From NCBI GenBank assembly GCA_044227505.1, contig JBGAWP010000013.1, positions 1 through 64,000 on the forward strand: a stretch of DNA of 64,000 bases. The letters run 5' to 3'. The notes below the pieces were generated by a model that saw only the letters and a list, made by a program, of their open reading frames with translations, was not told the origin of the DNA and made no database searches. Positions within the stretch are counted from its first letter, which is position 1. Every line of letters starts with the position of its first letter. This DNA comes from UBA7236 sp044227505 (GTDB taxonomy: Bacteria > Bacteroidota > Bacteroidia > Chitinophagales > BACL12). This document shows positions 9,744 through 18,179 of this stretch, in pieces. Made by a program: the position numbers and the translations under genes.

Positions 9744-10772
9744 TTCCCCCACCGGCAGCAACGCATTCACCATCACCACCTTAAAAAAAACATTAAGTCT
9801 CCGAATTCCTTTCCTACCATAAGTGTAATTCCAACTTTGTTCTACAAGTGCATTTGTTGAGGGTATTAATAAAAGAATTTCACTGATACTATGTTGATAT
9901 TTTGATTGTTGTTTTTCCAGCCATTTTTTTAATAACTTTAATAAGAGAGGTCCCACCAAAAAATACCAGGTAAGAATTATTAAAAAAGATCGCATTAAAA
10001 TATGTGCTACCTCATTGGGAATTAATAGTGGTTCTCCTAAATGAAAAATTCCCTGTAACCACAATAAACTCAACACTATCCAAATAATAAATAATCCGGA
10101 TCTGAATAAACGTTTTTTTTGTCCTTTTTTGATAGGTAATTCGTTCGTGTTTATTGCTGTATTTGTATTTTTCATTACTGCATCATTCAATGTAAAATCA
10201 TTTTTCCATTTTGGAACTGAAGTCGGAATTCGCGAAGCAATAAGGCCGATGCAAAATCCTACCACAATATGTAAAAACAGATACCCGGCGCCGATGTATA
10301 AACTATAATTAGTTACGTTTTCCTGATTTGTAAGATTGGAAATAAATTTATTTACCGCCTTCCAGAAATCCATTCCATAAATTAAAGTTGGAACAATAAT
10401 TCCCTGCGCACCCGATTCGGCAAGCGCAAGTGTTGCGAAAATTATGCAGGATGTTTTGTAATATTTTTTATTAAAGAAGAATAATTCTCCGAGTAAACCC
10501 TGAAACATTACAGCATAATAGGCACCAATGGGGCTATGTGGACTCAACATTAATTTAAATATGCAAACCAGTATTGTTGCTCTTAAAATTGCTCCCTTTT
10601 CGGGGATATAGTACCCGATCAGGCAAATTATAATAACGGCACTGCTTCCAACGATTAATCCGGTAATGGGTAATTGAAATCCATGAATGATCCCACCTAA
10701 AGTGCCTTCACAAACCGCCCATAATGCAATGAGCCGATAATAAAATTGCGTATTTGCCACCTGTAATGCCAT
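9726..10772 (-). CDS. Polytopic membrane protein of unknown function
   Basis: 348 residues with about eight or nine hydrophobic segments. The N-terminal half (residues 1 to about 190) has closely spaced helices and a loop KLMLSPHSPIGAYYAV; its general layout reminds me of S-components of energy-coupling transporters, but I see no signature that proves it. A charged linker at about 190-215 leads to a second hydrophobic half and a basic C-terminal tail. The last residues (GHRT) are encoded by a heptamer repeat array, so the present stop codon is probably not ancestral. It lies directly upstream of the THEP1-like gene in the reverse direction and is divergent from the sulfite-oxidase-like gene, 53 bases away. 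Confidence 0.65.
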   Translation of the reverse strand: MALQVANTQFYYRLIALWAVCEGTLGGIIHGFQLPITGLIVGSSAVIIICLIGYYIPEKGAILRATILVCIFKLMLSPHSPIGAYYAVMFQGLLGELFFFNKKYYKTSCIIFATLALAESGAQGIIVPTLIYGMDFWKAVNKFISNLTNQENVTNYSLYIGAGYLFLHIVVGFCIGLIASRIPTSVPKWKNDFTLNDAVMKNTNTAINTNELPIKKGQKKRLFRSGLFIIWIVLSLLWLQGIFHLGEPLLIPNEVAHILMRSFLIILTWYFLVGPLLLKLLKKWLEKQQSKYQHSISEILLLIPSTNALVEQSWNYTYGRKGIRRLNVFFKVVMVNALLPVGEVGHRT

Positions 10773-10825
10773 AAAATTGAAAGATAAAATATTATTTTAA
10801 ATTTGTGTTATAATTATTGTTGAAG

Positions 10826-11905
10826 ATGGATAAGGATCCTAAACTTATAGTGCATACCACAGAACCCTTTAATGCCGAACCTCCGGTTGAAGAGTTGCGC
10901 GAACATTTTATCACACCACAGCCTTTGTATTACGTGCGCAATCACGGAGAGGTGCCGAATATTGATGAAAATACTTTTCGTTTGACCGTTAATGGACTGG
11001 TGAATAATGTACTTTCACTTAGTATGCAGGAATTAAAAAATAATTTTTCGAAACGCACTGTAATGGCAACCTTGCAATGTGCAGGTAATAGAAGAAATCA
11101 ATTAATTGAGTTTGCGGAAGTGCCCGGTGAAGTACCCTGGCAGGAAGGAGCAATTAGTAATGCAACATGGACAGGCGCCCCGCTCAAAGAAATATTAGAA
11201 CTTGCAGGTGTAAATGCAGCATGTTTATTTGTTGAATTTATGGGAGCGGATGAAGTTTTTCGTCACGGAGAAAATGTTGGATTCGGTGCATCAATTCCAA
11301 TTGATAAAGCCTTAACAGATGATGTGCTTTTAGCCTATGAAATGAATGATCTTCCCTTGGAACCCACGCATGGTTTTCCGTTGCGCGTTGTTGTTCCGGG
11401 ATATATTGGAGCAAGAAGTGTTAAGTGGGTAACACATATCACATTACTTGTTCATCCTTCCAAAAATTATTTTCAGGACCACGCATATCGATTATTTCCA
11501 CCGCAGGCAAAACCAGATTCGGTTGTTTGGGACACCGGTTTGCAATTGAGTGAGCTTGCAGTTAATTGTGCAATAACTTATCCTAAAACAAATTCAATTA
11601 TTAATGCAGGAAAAATAAACGTGAAGGGATATGCAATGAGCGGAGGGGGAAGAATAATAACACGAGTTGATATTTCCATAGATGGTGGTGAAACCTGGAA
11701 CACTGCAAAAATTACGGAAGGAAATCATAAATGGGCATGGGTATTTTGGGAATTGGAATTAGAACTCGCAAAAGGCAAACACGAAATTATTACCCGCGCC
11801 TTCGACTCCGCTGCAAACACACAACCCGAAGAGGCAAAACACGTTTGGAATTTTAAAGGATATATGAATAATGCGTGGCATAGGATCTATGTTGATGCGA
11901 GATAA
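10826..11905 (+). CDS. Sulfite-oxidase-family molybdopterin oxidoreductase
   Basis: About 359 residues from the ATG at 10826; TTG codons at 10817 and 10820 are possible but unneeded. It matches the plant/bacterial sulfite oxidase fold. The molybdopterin domain (about 35-205) contains the Mo-ligand cysteine in LQCAGNRR (Cys85) and the conserved EPTHGFPLRVVVPGYIGARSVKW region, followed by the Mo-co dimerisation domain (about 230-355, with VDISIDGGETW). There is no heme domain and no signal peptide, so it is predicted to be cytoplasmic, oxidising sulfite or a related substrate with an unknown acceptor. No molybdopterin-synthesis genes are nearby. Its 3' end is followed at once by repeat DNA. Confidence 0.9.
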   Translation: MDKDPKLIVHTTEPFNAEPPVEELREHFITPQPLYYVRNHGEVPNIDENTFRLTVNGLVNNVLSLSMQELKNNFSKRTVMATLQCAGNRRNQLIEFAEVPGEVPWQEGAISNATWTGAPLKEILELAGVNAACLFVEFMGADEVFRHGENVGFGASIPIDKALTDDVLLAYEMNDLPLEPTHGFPLRVVVPGYIGARSVKWVTHITLLVHPSKNYFQDHAYRLFPPQAKPDSVVWDTGLQLSELAVNCAITYPKTNSIINAGKINVKGYAMSGGGRIITRVDISIDGGETWNTAKITEGNHKWAWVFWELELELAKGKHEIITRAFDSAANTQPEEAKHVWNFKGYMNNAWHRIYVDAR

Positions 11906-11948
11906 ATGTACCAATGAACAGCCAAAAAATGTACCAATGTACCGATGA

Positions 11949-12046
11949 ACAGCCGGAAAAATTGACAATTGACAATTGATAATTGACAATGAAACAGCCG
12001 GAAAAATTGACAATTGACAATTGATAATTGACAATAAAACAGCCGG
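11949..12046. repeat. 45-bp tandem repeat containing TTGACAA heptamers
   Basis: Each unit begins ACAGCCGG and contains TTGACAA, TTGACAA, TTGATAA, TTGACAA in 7-bp register. ACAGCCGG begins at 11949, 11994 and 12039, a constant 45-base step. A diverged start of the same unit (GAACAGCC) precedes it near 11927. It occupies the 3' region of the sulfite-oxidase-like gene. Confidence 0.9.
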
Positions 12047-12156
12047 TAAATAAGTAACATTATAACGAATAACTTCCTGCCGGCCGGAAATTACCAAATT
12101 ACCAAGTTAATAAATGCGAGACTACTAAATAAACAACTAAACGCAGTTAAATCAAT

Positions 12157-12188
12157 TACCAAATTACCAGATTACCAAATTACCAAAT
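12157..12188. repeat. Octamer array TACCAAAT, four copies
   Basis: Units are TACCAAAT, TACCAGAT, TACCAAAT, TACCAAAT, ending five bases before the stop codon of the next minus-strand gene. A shorter stretch of similar units lies at about 12093-12110. The period is 8 here, unlike the 7-bp arrays elsewhere. Confidence 0.85.
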
Positions 12189-12192
12189 GACT

Positions 12193-12735
12193 TCACTTTT
12201 CCGGAAACCTGAATCCGTTTAAAAATAAACTTTGAATATTGTAATTCATTTCTTCCATAGAGTAAACATATAAAACTACAATAAAATTTTCATCGACCCA
12301 ACCTTTTATTGCATATTGTTTTTTATCGGCATCTTCTCCATAAATTATAATGCCTCGCGCTGATGGATGCGACTCGAGAGTATGTCCGTAGCCAGGATCA
12401 ACTGCACTGGTAAGCATAAATGCCGAGGAATTTAAAAATTGCATATAACTCAATAATAATTCTTCCCAAACTGTTGTATCTGAACCCAATGGCTCTGCAA
12501 ATTTTACGATGATAGCACCATAGGATACAGCAGCAAAATCCATTTGACAAGTATACACTTCACTGCTGTCTTCAGAATAGTCTTTTTCGAAAACAGGTTC
12601 ACCCGGTAAATAAATTGCAGCACCGGTTTGATTGATATCATATTTTTGAAATCGCGGAGTTTGTGCCGAAATTTTATTTGTGGAAAATAAGAAAAGGATG
12701 ATCACAAAAAATATTTTACCCGGATCTAATTGCAT
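12193..12735 (-). CDS. Secreted protein of unknown function
   Basis: A 180-residue protein with a hydrophobic N-terminal segment (FFVIILFLFS) and a likely signal-peptidase cut after SAQ near residue 25. The remainder is about 155 residues of mixed alpha/beta, ending with FLNGFRFPEK. No cysteine-rich motif, repeat or sorting domain is visible. I recognise no family. The gene is isolated: it is divergent from PPK2, and its 3' side is repeat DNA. It is predicted to be periplasmic. Confidence 0.6.
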   Translation of the reverse strand: MQLDPGKIFFVIILFLFSTNKISAQTPRFQKYDINQTGAAIYLPGEPVFEKDYSEDSSEVYTCQMDFAAVSYGAIIVKFAEPLGSDTTVWEELLLSYMQFLNSSAFMLTSAVDPGYGHTLESHPSARGIIIYGEDADKKQYAIKGWVDENFIVVLYVYSMEEMNYNIQSLFLNGFRFPEK

Positions 12736-12792
12736 GGTTTCAGATTTAATTTGCGTGAAATTAAAGAATTTTAAATTATAGGCTGCTTAGGT

Positions 12793-12800
12793 TAAATTTG
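12793..12800 (+). promoter_or_regulatory. -7 promoter element of PPK2
   Basis: TAAATTTG, an exact TAnnTTTG match, 15 bases before the ATG at 12816. It overlaps the upstream TTG that a longer reading frame would use as start, which argues for the ATG. Confidence 0.6.
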
Positions 12801-12815
12801 CATAAAAACAAGTGT

Positions 12816-13574
12816 ATGCCTTCCATAAAATTATCAGAGATCGCCACCGTTCCTTCTAAAAAATTTGAAAAGGAGGCTACTAAATTAAAAACCAAAGAGT
12901 TGATTGATCAATTCAGCGAATTACAAAATCTACTTTTCGCGCAATCAAAATATAGTTTGCTCATTATTTTACAAGGCATGGATGCAAGCGGGAAAGATGG
13001 AGTTATAAAGGAAGTATTTTACGGTACTAATCCAATGGGTTGCAGAGTAACCGGATACAAAAAACCAACAGAGGAGGAAATGGATCATGAATTTTTATGG
13101 CGAATTCATAAAAATGTCCCTCCAAAAGGAATGATCCATATTTTTAATCGTTCCCACTACGAAGATGTGGTGATTCAAAGGGTACATAAGTGGGTCGACA
13201 TGCCCACTATCAAACGCAGATACCAGCATATCAATGCATTCGAGTCGCTGATTCAGGAAAATAATACCATCATACTGAAATTTTACCTGCATGTTTCCCA
13301 AAAAGAACAAATGGAGAGGTTAAAAGAACGCCTTTCCGACCCTAGAAAAATGTGGAAATACAATCCAAATGATCTGGAAGAAAGTAAACGTTGGGGTGAA
13401 TACATGACGGCCTATGAGGATGCTTTTAATGCTTGCGGACCTAAAGTTCCATGGATAATTGTGCCCTCCGATAAAAATTGGTATAAGGAATATATCGTTG
13501 CCAAAACCATTGTGGATACACTTACAAGCCTGAAAATGGAATATCCAGGACTACCCGGAGTGAAGGGTGCTTGA
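12816..13574 (+). CDS. ppk2: Polyphosphate kinase 2 family protein
   Basis: 252 residues from the ATG at 12816. PPK2 enzymes transfer phosphate between inorganic polyphosphate and nucleotides (ADP/AMP or GDP). Visible motifs are Walker A GMDASGKDG at 54-62, the lid-region motif FNRSHYEDV at 110-118, and the conserved KYNPNDLEESKRW stretch. The single-domain length is typical of the short PPK2 classes. The residues that decide the class (AMP versus ADP phosphorylation) I cannot assign with confidence. The start is supported by a -7 promoter element 15 bases upstream. It is monocistronic. Confidence 0.9.
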   Translation: MPSIKLSEIATVPSKKFEKEATKLKTKELIDQFSELQNLLFAQSKYSLLIILQGMDASGKDGVIKEVFYGTNPMGCRVTGYKKPTEEEMDHEFLWRIHKNVPPKGMIHIFNRSHYEDVVIQRVHKWVDMPTIKRRYQHINAFESLIQENNTIILKFYLHVSQKEQMERLKERLSDPRKMWKYNPNDLEESKRWGEYMTAYEDAFNACGPKVPWIIVPSDKNWYKEYIVAKTIVDTLTSLKMEYPGLPGVKGA

Positions 13575-13729
13575 TTTTGTTTTAAAGAATCAATACTCCA
13601 GTAATGCCTTCAAATTCGGCCTTTTGAAGTGGCCGATGATAGTGCAAAATGCAGTGACGATGCCCTTTGTTGCTTGGTTGCATATTAAAAATAAAGCAGT
13701 TTTTACTTGCAAATATTTTAAAAGTGATG

Positions 13730-13737
13730 TAATCTTG
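13730..13737 (+). promoter_or_regulatory. Promoter of the laminin-B-like gene
   Basis: TAATCTTG, one mismatch from TAnnTTTG, with a TTG at 13707-13709 as a possible -33 element (20-base spacer). The gene's first ATG is 44 bases downstream. Confidence 0.45.
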
Positions 13738-13780
13738 TAATCAACAAAAAATATTTATACCCTTAATTAACAGGCATTTC

Positions 13781-14953
13781 ATGTGCATGAACCCTAACTC
13801 CACATATATTCGTGCAGTTTTTTTTACCTTATTCTTATTGGTAAGTATGGTTGTTTTTGCCCAGCCCTCAGATGATTTTACAACAACCGTAGAAGGTTGG
13901 GGAACTGTTGGTGATCCGGGTTCTTCACCAGGAGCAACTTGGTCTGCAGCTAGTGGTGGTTGTGTTACTGGAACAGATGCTTCAGTTGGTGCTTGGTACT
14001 GGTACGCCAGCGACGCCAGTTGGAAAGGTAACATGTCAGCATATTACGATTGTGAATTATATTTTGACCTTAAACAGTCATCAGTGATTATTCCAATAAA
14101 TCAATATGATCTGATGATTATTAGGGGCGATGATGAAGTTATTGTTTATAATACTTTATATAATCCTGCTGTAACGTGGACTTCCTACATTGTTCCCTTA
14201 AGTGAATCAGGGTGGACACATGGAGTTCCGGGAGGTGCAGGGGGGCCTTCTTATAACCTCGGTGGAGCAGCAGTTACAGCTGCTGAAATGATAAGTTGGC
14301 TAAGTGATGTTAAAAGGATCAGGATCCGAGCTGAGTATAGCGGACTTAATTCAGAAACTAATTATCTGGATAATGTTGAAATAATTTGCACTCCAATTGG
14401 TTTGCCGGTTGAACTTTCGGAGTTTACTGTTGAGGAAGCTGGTTTTCAAACTGCCCGACTTGATTGGACCACCCTCTCAGAAACCAATTGCGAAGGATTT
14501 CAAATTGAGAAAAGTGAAAATGGTCTTGTTTTCGACTCCTTGACCTTTATTACTGGGCACGGATCTACTACTGATATACATATGTATGATTATTTTGATG
14601 ATAATTTTACAACCACGAGTTATTATCGACTTAAACAAAAGGATTTTAATGGAAAGGGATTTTATTCAGATGTTATTACTCTTCAATCTAAAACAATTCC
14701 AAAATCTTCGATTCAAATTTTTCCAAACCCGGTCACTGACTATTTAGTTTTAACTTCCGGAGCTGATAATTCTTTGTTGGCATACGAAATAACAGATATT
14801 ACAGGCAGAACTTTGTTAAAAATGCAGGTGGAACCTTACTCTGGCTTGTATGAGAACACTATCTCTCTCAAATTTCTCGAATCTGGAATTTATATCATTA
14901 CCTGTTATAAAAAGTCAGGTAAAGAGTCTCAAACATTTGAGGTGATTAAATAA
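13781..14953 (+). CDS. Secreted T9SS protein with laminin-B-like domain
   Basis: 390 residues. A signal peptide ends near residue 28 (LLVSMVVFAQ). Residues about 30-205 resemble the laminin B (domain IV) sandwich found in bacterial surface proteins: FTTTVEGWGTVGD, LYFDLKQS, LMIIRGDDEVIVYNT, then a conserved LSEsGW-type region. This is followed by a fibronectin-like segment (LPVELSEFTV, LDWTTLSETNCEGFQIEKS), common just before T9SS tails, and a Por sorting domain (IQIFPNPVTDYLVL, YEITDITGRTLL). It is predicted to be exported and anchored at the cell surface. The binding partner is unknown. An alternative start at the second Met (residue 3) would not change the product. Confidence 0.82.
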   Translation: MCMNPNSTYIRAVFFTLFLLVSMVVFAQPSDDFTTTVEGWGTVGDPGSSPGATWSAASGGCVTGTDASVGAWYWYASDASWKGNMSAYYDCELYFDLKQSSVIIPINQYDLMIIRGDDEVIVYNTLYNPAVTWTSYIVPLSESGWTHGVPGGAGGPSYNLGGAAVTAAEMISWLSDVKRIRIRAEYSGLNSETNYLDNVEIICTPIGLPVELSEFTVEEAGFQTARLDWTTLSETNCEGFQIEKSENGLVFDSLTFITGHGSTTDIHMYDYFDDNFTTTSYYRLKQKDFNGKGFYSDVITLQSKTIPKSSIQIFPNPVTDYLVLTSGADNSLLAYEITDITGRTLLKMQVEPYSGLYENTISLKFLESGIYIITCYKKSGKESQTFEVIK

Positions 14954-15000
14954 TCTTTAAATAATTTTCATTTTTTAAAACTGTATAAACATTTATACCG

Positions 15001-15008
15001 TAAGTTTG
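15001..15008 (+). promoter_or_regulatory. -7 promoter element of the sigma factor gene
   Basis: TAAGTTTG, an exact TAnnTTTG match, 20 bases before the GTG start at 15029. Confidence 0.6.
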
Positions 15009-15028
15009 TTAATTCGTTTAAAATAAGG

Positions 15029-15577
15029 GTGCAGAACACTTCAGACATACAAGCAAACGAAGAATTACTCGTTAATGGTTTACAGGCAAGGAACACGGCT
15101 GTTCTGAAAACCGTTTATGAAAAGTATTCTTCAGCACTATTTGGTGTTATCACTCGTATTGTGAACGACGACCATCTGGCGGAAGATATTTTACAGGAAG
15201 CGTTCTTGAAAATTTGGAATAATGCAGAAAGTTATGAAGCATCTAAAGGAAGGCTTTTTACCTGGATGATGAATATTTGCCGCAATGCAGCCATAGATAA
15301 AATGCGCAGCAAGGGGTACAAAACAGGTAAAAAGACAACAAGCGATGAAACTGTTCTGTATGAAAATCCAACAAAAATTTACGACGATATTAAACCGGAT
15401 ACAATAGGAATAAAAGATCTGGTGAACAAATTGAAACCGGAGTGGAAAGAACTGGTAGATCTCATATATTTTAAGGGATATACCCATCAGGAAGTAGCAG
15501 AAGAACTAAACATGCCTCTGGGAACGGTAAAAACCAGATTGCGAAGTGCCATAACATTATTACGACAAAAAATATAA
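15029..15577 (+). CDS. ECF-type RNA polymerase sigma factor
   Basis: 182 residues from a GTG start at 15029; no in-frame ATG precedes region 2. Region 2 (about 25-95) has the core-binding and -10 recognition stretch HLAEDILQEAFLKIWNN and FTWMMNICRNAAIDKMR. Region 4 (about 125-180) has the helix-turn-helix YTHQEVAEELNMPLGTVKTR. It directs transcription of an unknown regulon and is held in check by the anti-sigma factor encoded 12 bases downstream; the pairing with an RskA-type protein resembles SigK/RskA. The housekeeping-type -7 element upstream indicates that basal expression is not autoregulated, or not solely so. Confidence 0.92.
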   Translation: MQNTSDIQANEELLVNGLQARNTAVLKTVYEKYSSALFGVITRIVNDDHLAEDILQEAFLKIWNNAESYEASKGRLFTWMMNICRNAAIDKMRSKGYKTGKKTTSDETVLYENPTKIYDDIKPDTIGIKDLVNKLKPEWKELVDLIYFKGYTHQEVAEELNMPLGTVKTRLRSAITLLRQKI

Positions 15578-15589
15578 ATTACAGATCAA

Positions 15590-16393
15590 TTGAATGTTAA
15601 AGAATACATAGAATCAGGATCATTGGAACTTTATGCTTCCGGCGCCCTCAGCGAAGAGGAACGCAAAGAAGCTGAAGCAATGATAGCGCAGTATCCGGAG
15701 GTGAAAGCGGAACTCGAAGCCATAGAAAAGGCTCTTGAAGACTATGCCTTTGCTCATGCCGTGGATGCCCCTCCAGTTGTACTGACAAACATTTTAACAA
15801 AAATACATGCTGAAACTCCGGTTGTAAATCCAACCAAAGTGATCAACATGAAACCAGCGCAATCTGCCCAAAATAACTGGGTTCGATATCTGGCATATGC
15901 CGCATCGCTACTGGTTTTTATAAGCATTGCAGTAAATGTTTATTATTACAATAGCTTTAAACATGCGGAAGACCAATTGGCTGAGTTGCAGGAAGCCAAT
16001 ACCTTCCTCACCGAAAGAGTAGATGTTGTTCGGGCTGAATATCAGGCTATGGAAACAGAGCTCAATGTGATCAAAAACCCTGCAGCCATCGCAATTACCA
16101 TGAAAGGCCAGGCAATCAGCCCTAACTCCACTTCCGTCGTTTTTTGGGATAAGTCGTCGGGAAATGTTTACCTCAGCGCGATAAATCTTCCAACTCCTGA
16201 GCCAGGAAAGCAATACCAGCTTTGGGCCTTGAAAGATGGAAAACCTATTGATGCCGGTGTTTTTGATATCAACGGCAAACTTCAACGCATGAACAATATC
16301 GAAGGTGCTGATGCCTTCGCCGTTACCCTGGAACCCAAAGGGGGCAGTGTAGGACCTACCATGGATCAACTCTATCTTGTTGGTGGTGTTTAA
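15590..16393 (+). CDS. Anti-sigma factor, RskA (anti-sigma-K) type
   Basis: 267 residues, read from a TTG at 15590; no earlier or better in-frame start exists, and the gap to the sigma gene is 12 bases. The cytoplasmic N-terminal domain (about 1-60, with SLELYASGALSEEERKEAEA) is the sigma-binding anti-sigma fold. One membrane helix lies at about 98-120, followed by a short coiled coil (about 122-155), then the RskA C-terminal domain (GKQYQLWALKDGKPIDAGVF, TLEPKGGS) outside the membrane. It sequesters the upstream sigma factor until an envelope or redox signal; the signal cannot be read from the sequence. Confidence 0.9.
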   Translation: MNVKEYIESGSLELYASGALSEEERKEAEAMIAQYPEVKAELEAIEKALEDYAFAHAVDAPPVVLTNILTKIHAETPVVNPTKVINMKPAQSAQNNWVRYLAYAASLLVFISIAVNVYYYNSFKHAEDQLAELQEANTFLTERVDVVRAEYQAMETELNVIKNPAAIAITMKGQAISPNSTSVVFWDKSSGNVYLSAINLPTPEPGKQYQLWALKDGKPIDAGVFDINGKLQRMNNIEGADAFAVTLEPKGGSVGPTMDQLYLVGGV

Positions 16394-16475
16394 AAAGTTA
16401 TTTCTACTTATTCGTTAACTTTTATGGGACTAAAATTGTACTGCGCAATACGTGCAATTTTCCAATTCGAATTCC

Positions 16476-16483
16476 TACCTTTG
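16476..16483 (+). promoter_or_regulatory. -7 promoter element of nuoA
   Basis: TACCTTTG, an exact TAnnTTTG match, 44 bases before the nuoA ATG. It probably drives the nuoABCD segment. Confidence 0.6.
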
Positions 16484-16527
16484 TGAAGCAAAATTTAACG
16501 CCAATTCACAATTTCTAAAAAGGAAAA

Positions 16528-16908
16528 ATGGACCAACAGTTAGCTGACAATCAATTATTGGATTACACGGCAATATTTATTCAGTTTATTGTGGCAGCCG
16601 GATTCGTGCTTACCACCATATTTGCCTCCCAAAGATTCGGTCCGAAACGAAATTCAGGCAAAAAACTGGAAAGTTTTGAATGCGGTATCGAAAATATAGG
16701 AAACGCGCGTTTGCCTTTCTCCGTAAAGTATTTTTTAATTGCCATCCTCTTTGTATTGTTTGATGTGGAAGTGATCTTTTTTTACCCATGGGCGGTAAAT
16801 TTTAGGGAACTCGGCCAGTTGGGTTTTGTTAAAATGTTAGTGTTCATTGCGCCATTGCTTTTAGGATATTTTTATATCATTAAAAAAGGCGCTTTAAAAT
16901 GGGATTAA
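16528..16908 (+). CDS. nuoA: NADH-quinone oxidoreductase subunit A
   Basis: 126 residues with three membrane helices (about 15-37, 70-92 and 97-118). Family marks are KLESFECGIENIGNARLPFSVKYFLIAILFV-type sequence (KLESFECGIE, then FDVEVIFFYPWA). NuoA is part of the membrane arm next to the quinone pocket of complex I, which couples NADH oxidation to proton (or sodium) pumping. It is the first gene of a six-gene complex I segment, with a promoter element 44 bases upstream. Confidence 0.96.
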   Translation: MDQQLADNQLLDYTAIFIQFIVAAGFVLTTIFASQRFGPKRNSGKKLESFECGIENIGNARLPFSVKYFLIAILFVLFDVEVIFFYPWAVNFRELGQLGFVKMLVFIAPLLLGYFYIIKKGALKWD

Positions 16909-16963
16909 ACCTCGTGTTTGGTTCAGTTAAAAAAATATTGATCGATCTGTAAATACTTAAATT

Positions 16964-17500
16964 TTGCTCACAAAAACAGAAGCACCTGAAAGTTATACCG
17001 GTGAAGGATTTGCCCTCACAAGACTGGAAAAAGTAGTGGGACTTGCCCGCGCAAATTCAATCTGGCCTTTGCCATTTGCTACCTCTTGCTGTGGCATCGA
17101 ATTTATGGCAACTATGGCCTCCACCTACGATCTCGGAAGATTTGGCGCCGAACGTTTAAGTTTTTCTCCGCGACAAGCCGACCTTTTAATGGTAATGGGA
17201 ACCATAGCAAAAAAAATGGGCCCGGTGTTAAAACAAGTGTATATTCAAATGGCAGAACCTAAATGGGTAATTGCTGTAGGAGCTTGTGCATCAAGTGGCG
17301 GAATTTTCGATACCTATTCTGTTTTACAGGGTATTGATAAAATTATTCCGGTGGATGTTTATGTGCCGGGTTGTCCTCCTCCTCCTGAAGCTATTTTGGA
17401 TGGAATTTTAAAAATTCAGGAATTAATTAAACACGAAGGATTCAGAAGAAGAGAATCGGAAGAATATAAAATGTTATTGAGCGGCTACGGGATTGAATAG
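16964..17500 (+). CDS. nuoB: NADH-quinone oxidoreductase subunit B
   Basis: 178 residues. The cluster N2 ligands are visible: tandem Cys42-Cys43 in TSCCGIEF, Cys108 in GACASSGG and Cys137 in VPGCPPPPE. It carries the terminal 4Fe-4S cluster that passes electrons to quinone. No ATG exists before the conserved core, so the TTG at 16964 is the best start (LTKTEAPES after it). It is 55 bases after nuoA. A spacer of 123 bases with a hairpin separates it from nuoC. Confidence 0.95.
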   Translation: MLTKTEAPESYTGEGFALTRLEKVVGLARANSIWPLPFATSCCGIEFMATMASTYDLGRFGAERLSFSPRQADLLMVMGTIAKKMGPVLKQVYIQMAEPKWVIAVGACASSGGIFDTYSVLQGIDKIIPVDVYVPGCPPPPEAILDGILKIQELIKHEGFRRRESEEYKMLLSGYGIE

Positions 17501-17522
17501 GGAAGGAATAAAAGAATTAAAG

Positions 17523-17565
17523 CCCTCTTCCTACCAGGTTTTTTTTAACCTGCTAGGTATGAGGG
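17523..17565 (+). repeat. Hairpin element between nuoB and nuoC
   Basis: CCTACCAGGTT (17530-17540), a six-T loop, then AACCTGCTAGG (17547-17557) with one mismatch, flanked by CCCTC and GAGGG (17523-17527, 17561-17565). It resembles the hairpin between nuoD and nuoE, so it is a dispersed element rather than a plain terminator; it may still attenuate or protect the mRNA. Confidence 0.6.
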
Positions 17566-17623
17566 ACGGAAAACGAATATTAAAAGATTATCTGAAATTT
17601 ATTTTAAATCAAATAAAATAACA

Positions 17624-18133
17624 ATGCAAACTCAGGTTGATAACGGCACGGTGGAAAGTCTTTTGAGGGAACAATTTCCTGAGGAGATAAGAAGTGTGGA
17701 AGAAACATATGGTATGTTGGATATTGTAGTTAAAAGAGAAAAAATAATTGAAATATTGGCATGGTTGCGCGATAGTAATTTATTGCAGTTTAATTTTCTT
17801 ACCAGCATGTGCGGAGTGCATTTTCCAAATAATAAAGGAGAAGAATTAAGTATGGTGTATCACTTACACAGTTTCACCAATAATATCAGAATAAGGTTAC
17901 ATATATTTTTCGGAGAAAAGGATGCTATTGTTCCAACAGCAACTAATTTATTTAAATGTGCAAACTGGATGGAACGCGAAACATTTGATTTTTACGGCAT
18001 TCGATTTACAGGACATCCCGACATGAGAAGAATATTAAATGTGGACGACATGAAGTACCATCCATTGTTAAAACAATATCCATTGGAAGACGGAACGAGA
18101 ACGGATAAGGACGATAAATATTTTGGAAGATAA
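17624..18133 (+). CDS. nuoC: NADH-quinone oxidoreductase subunit C
   Basis: 169 residues, a stand-alone NuoC (not fused to NuoD). The peripheral-arm 30-kDa family motif is present: ANWMERETFDFYGIRFTGHP, then RRILNVDDM and HPLLKQYPLE. It helps hold NuoB/NuoD near the quinone site. It ends 46 bases before nuoD. The start is an ATG at 17624. Confidence 0.95.
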   Translation: MQTQVDNGTVESLLREQFPEEIRSVEETYGMLDIVVKREKIIEILAWLRDSNLLQFNFLTSMCGVHFPNNKGEELSMVYHLHSFTNNIRIRLHIFFGEKDAIVPTATNLFKCANWMERETFDFYGIRFTGHPDMRRILNVDDMKYHPLLKQYPLEDGTRTDKDDKYFGR

Positions 18134-18179
18134 TTTATAACATAGACCATTATTTTTAAACAGGAATAATTAAAATACT

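Noticed and set aside
11759..12097. 112-codon minus-strand frame
   Set aside because: Half is antisense to the sulfite-oxidase gene and half is the 45-bp repeat (it encodes repeated INCQLSIFPA), so it is not a gene.
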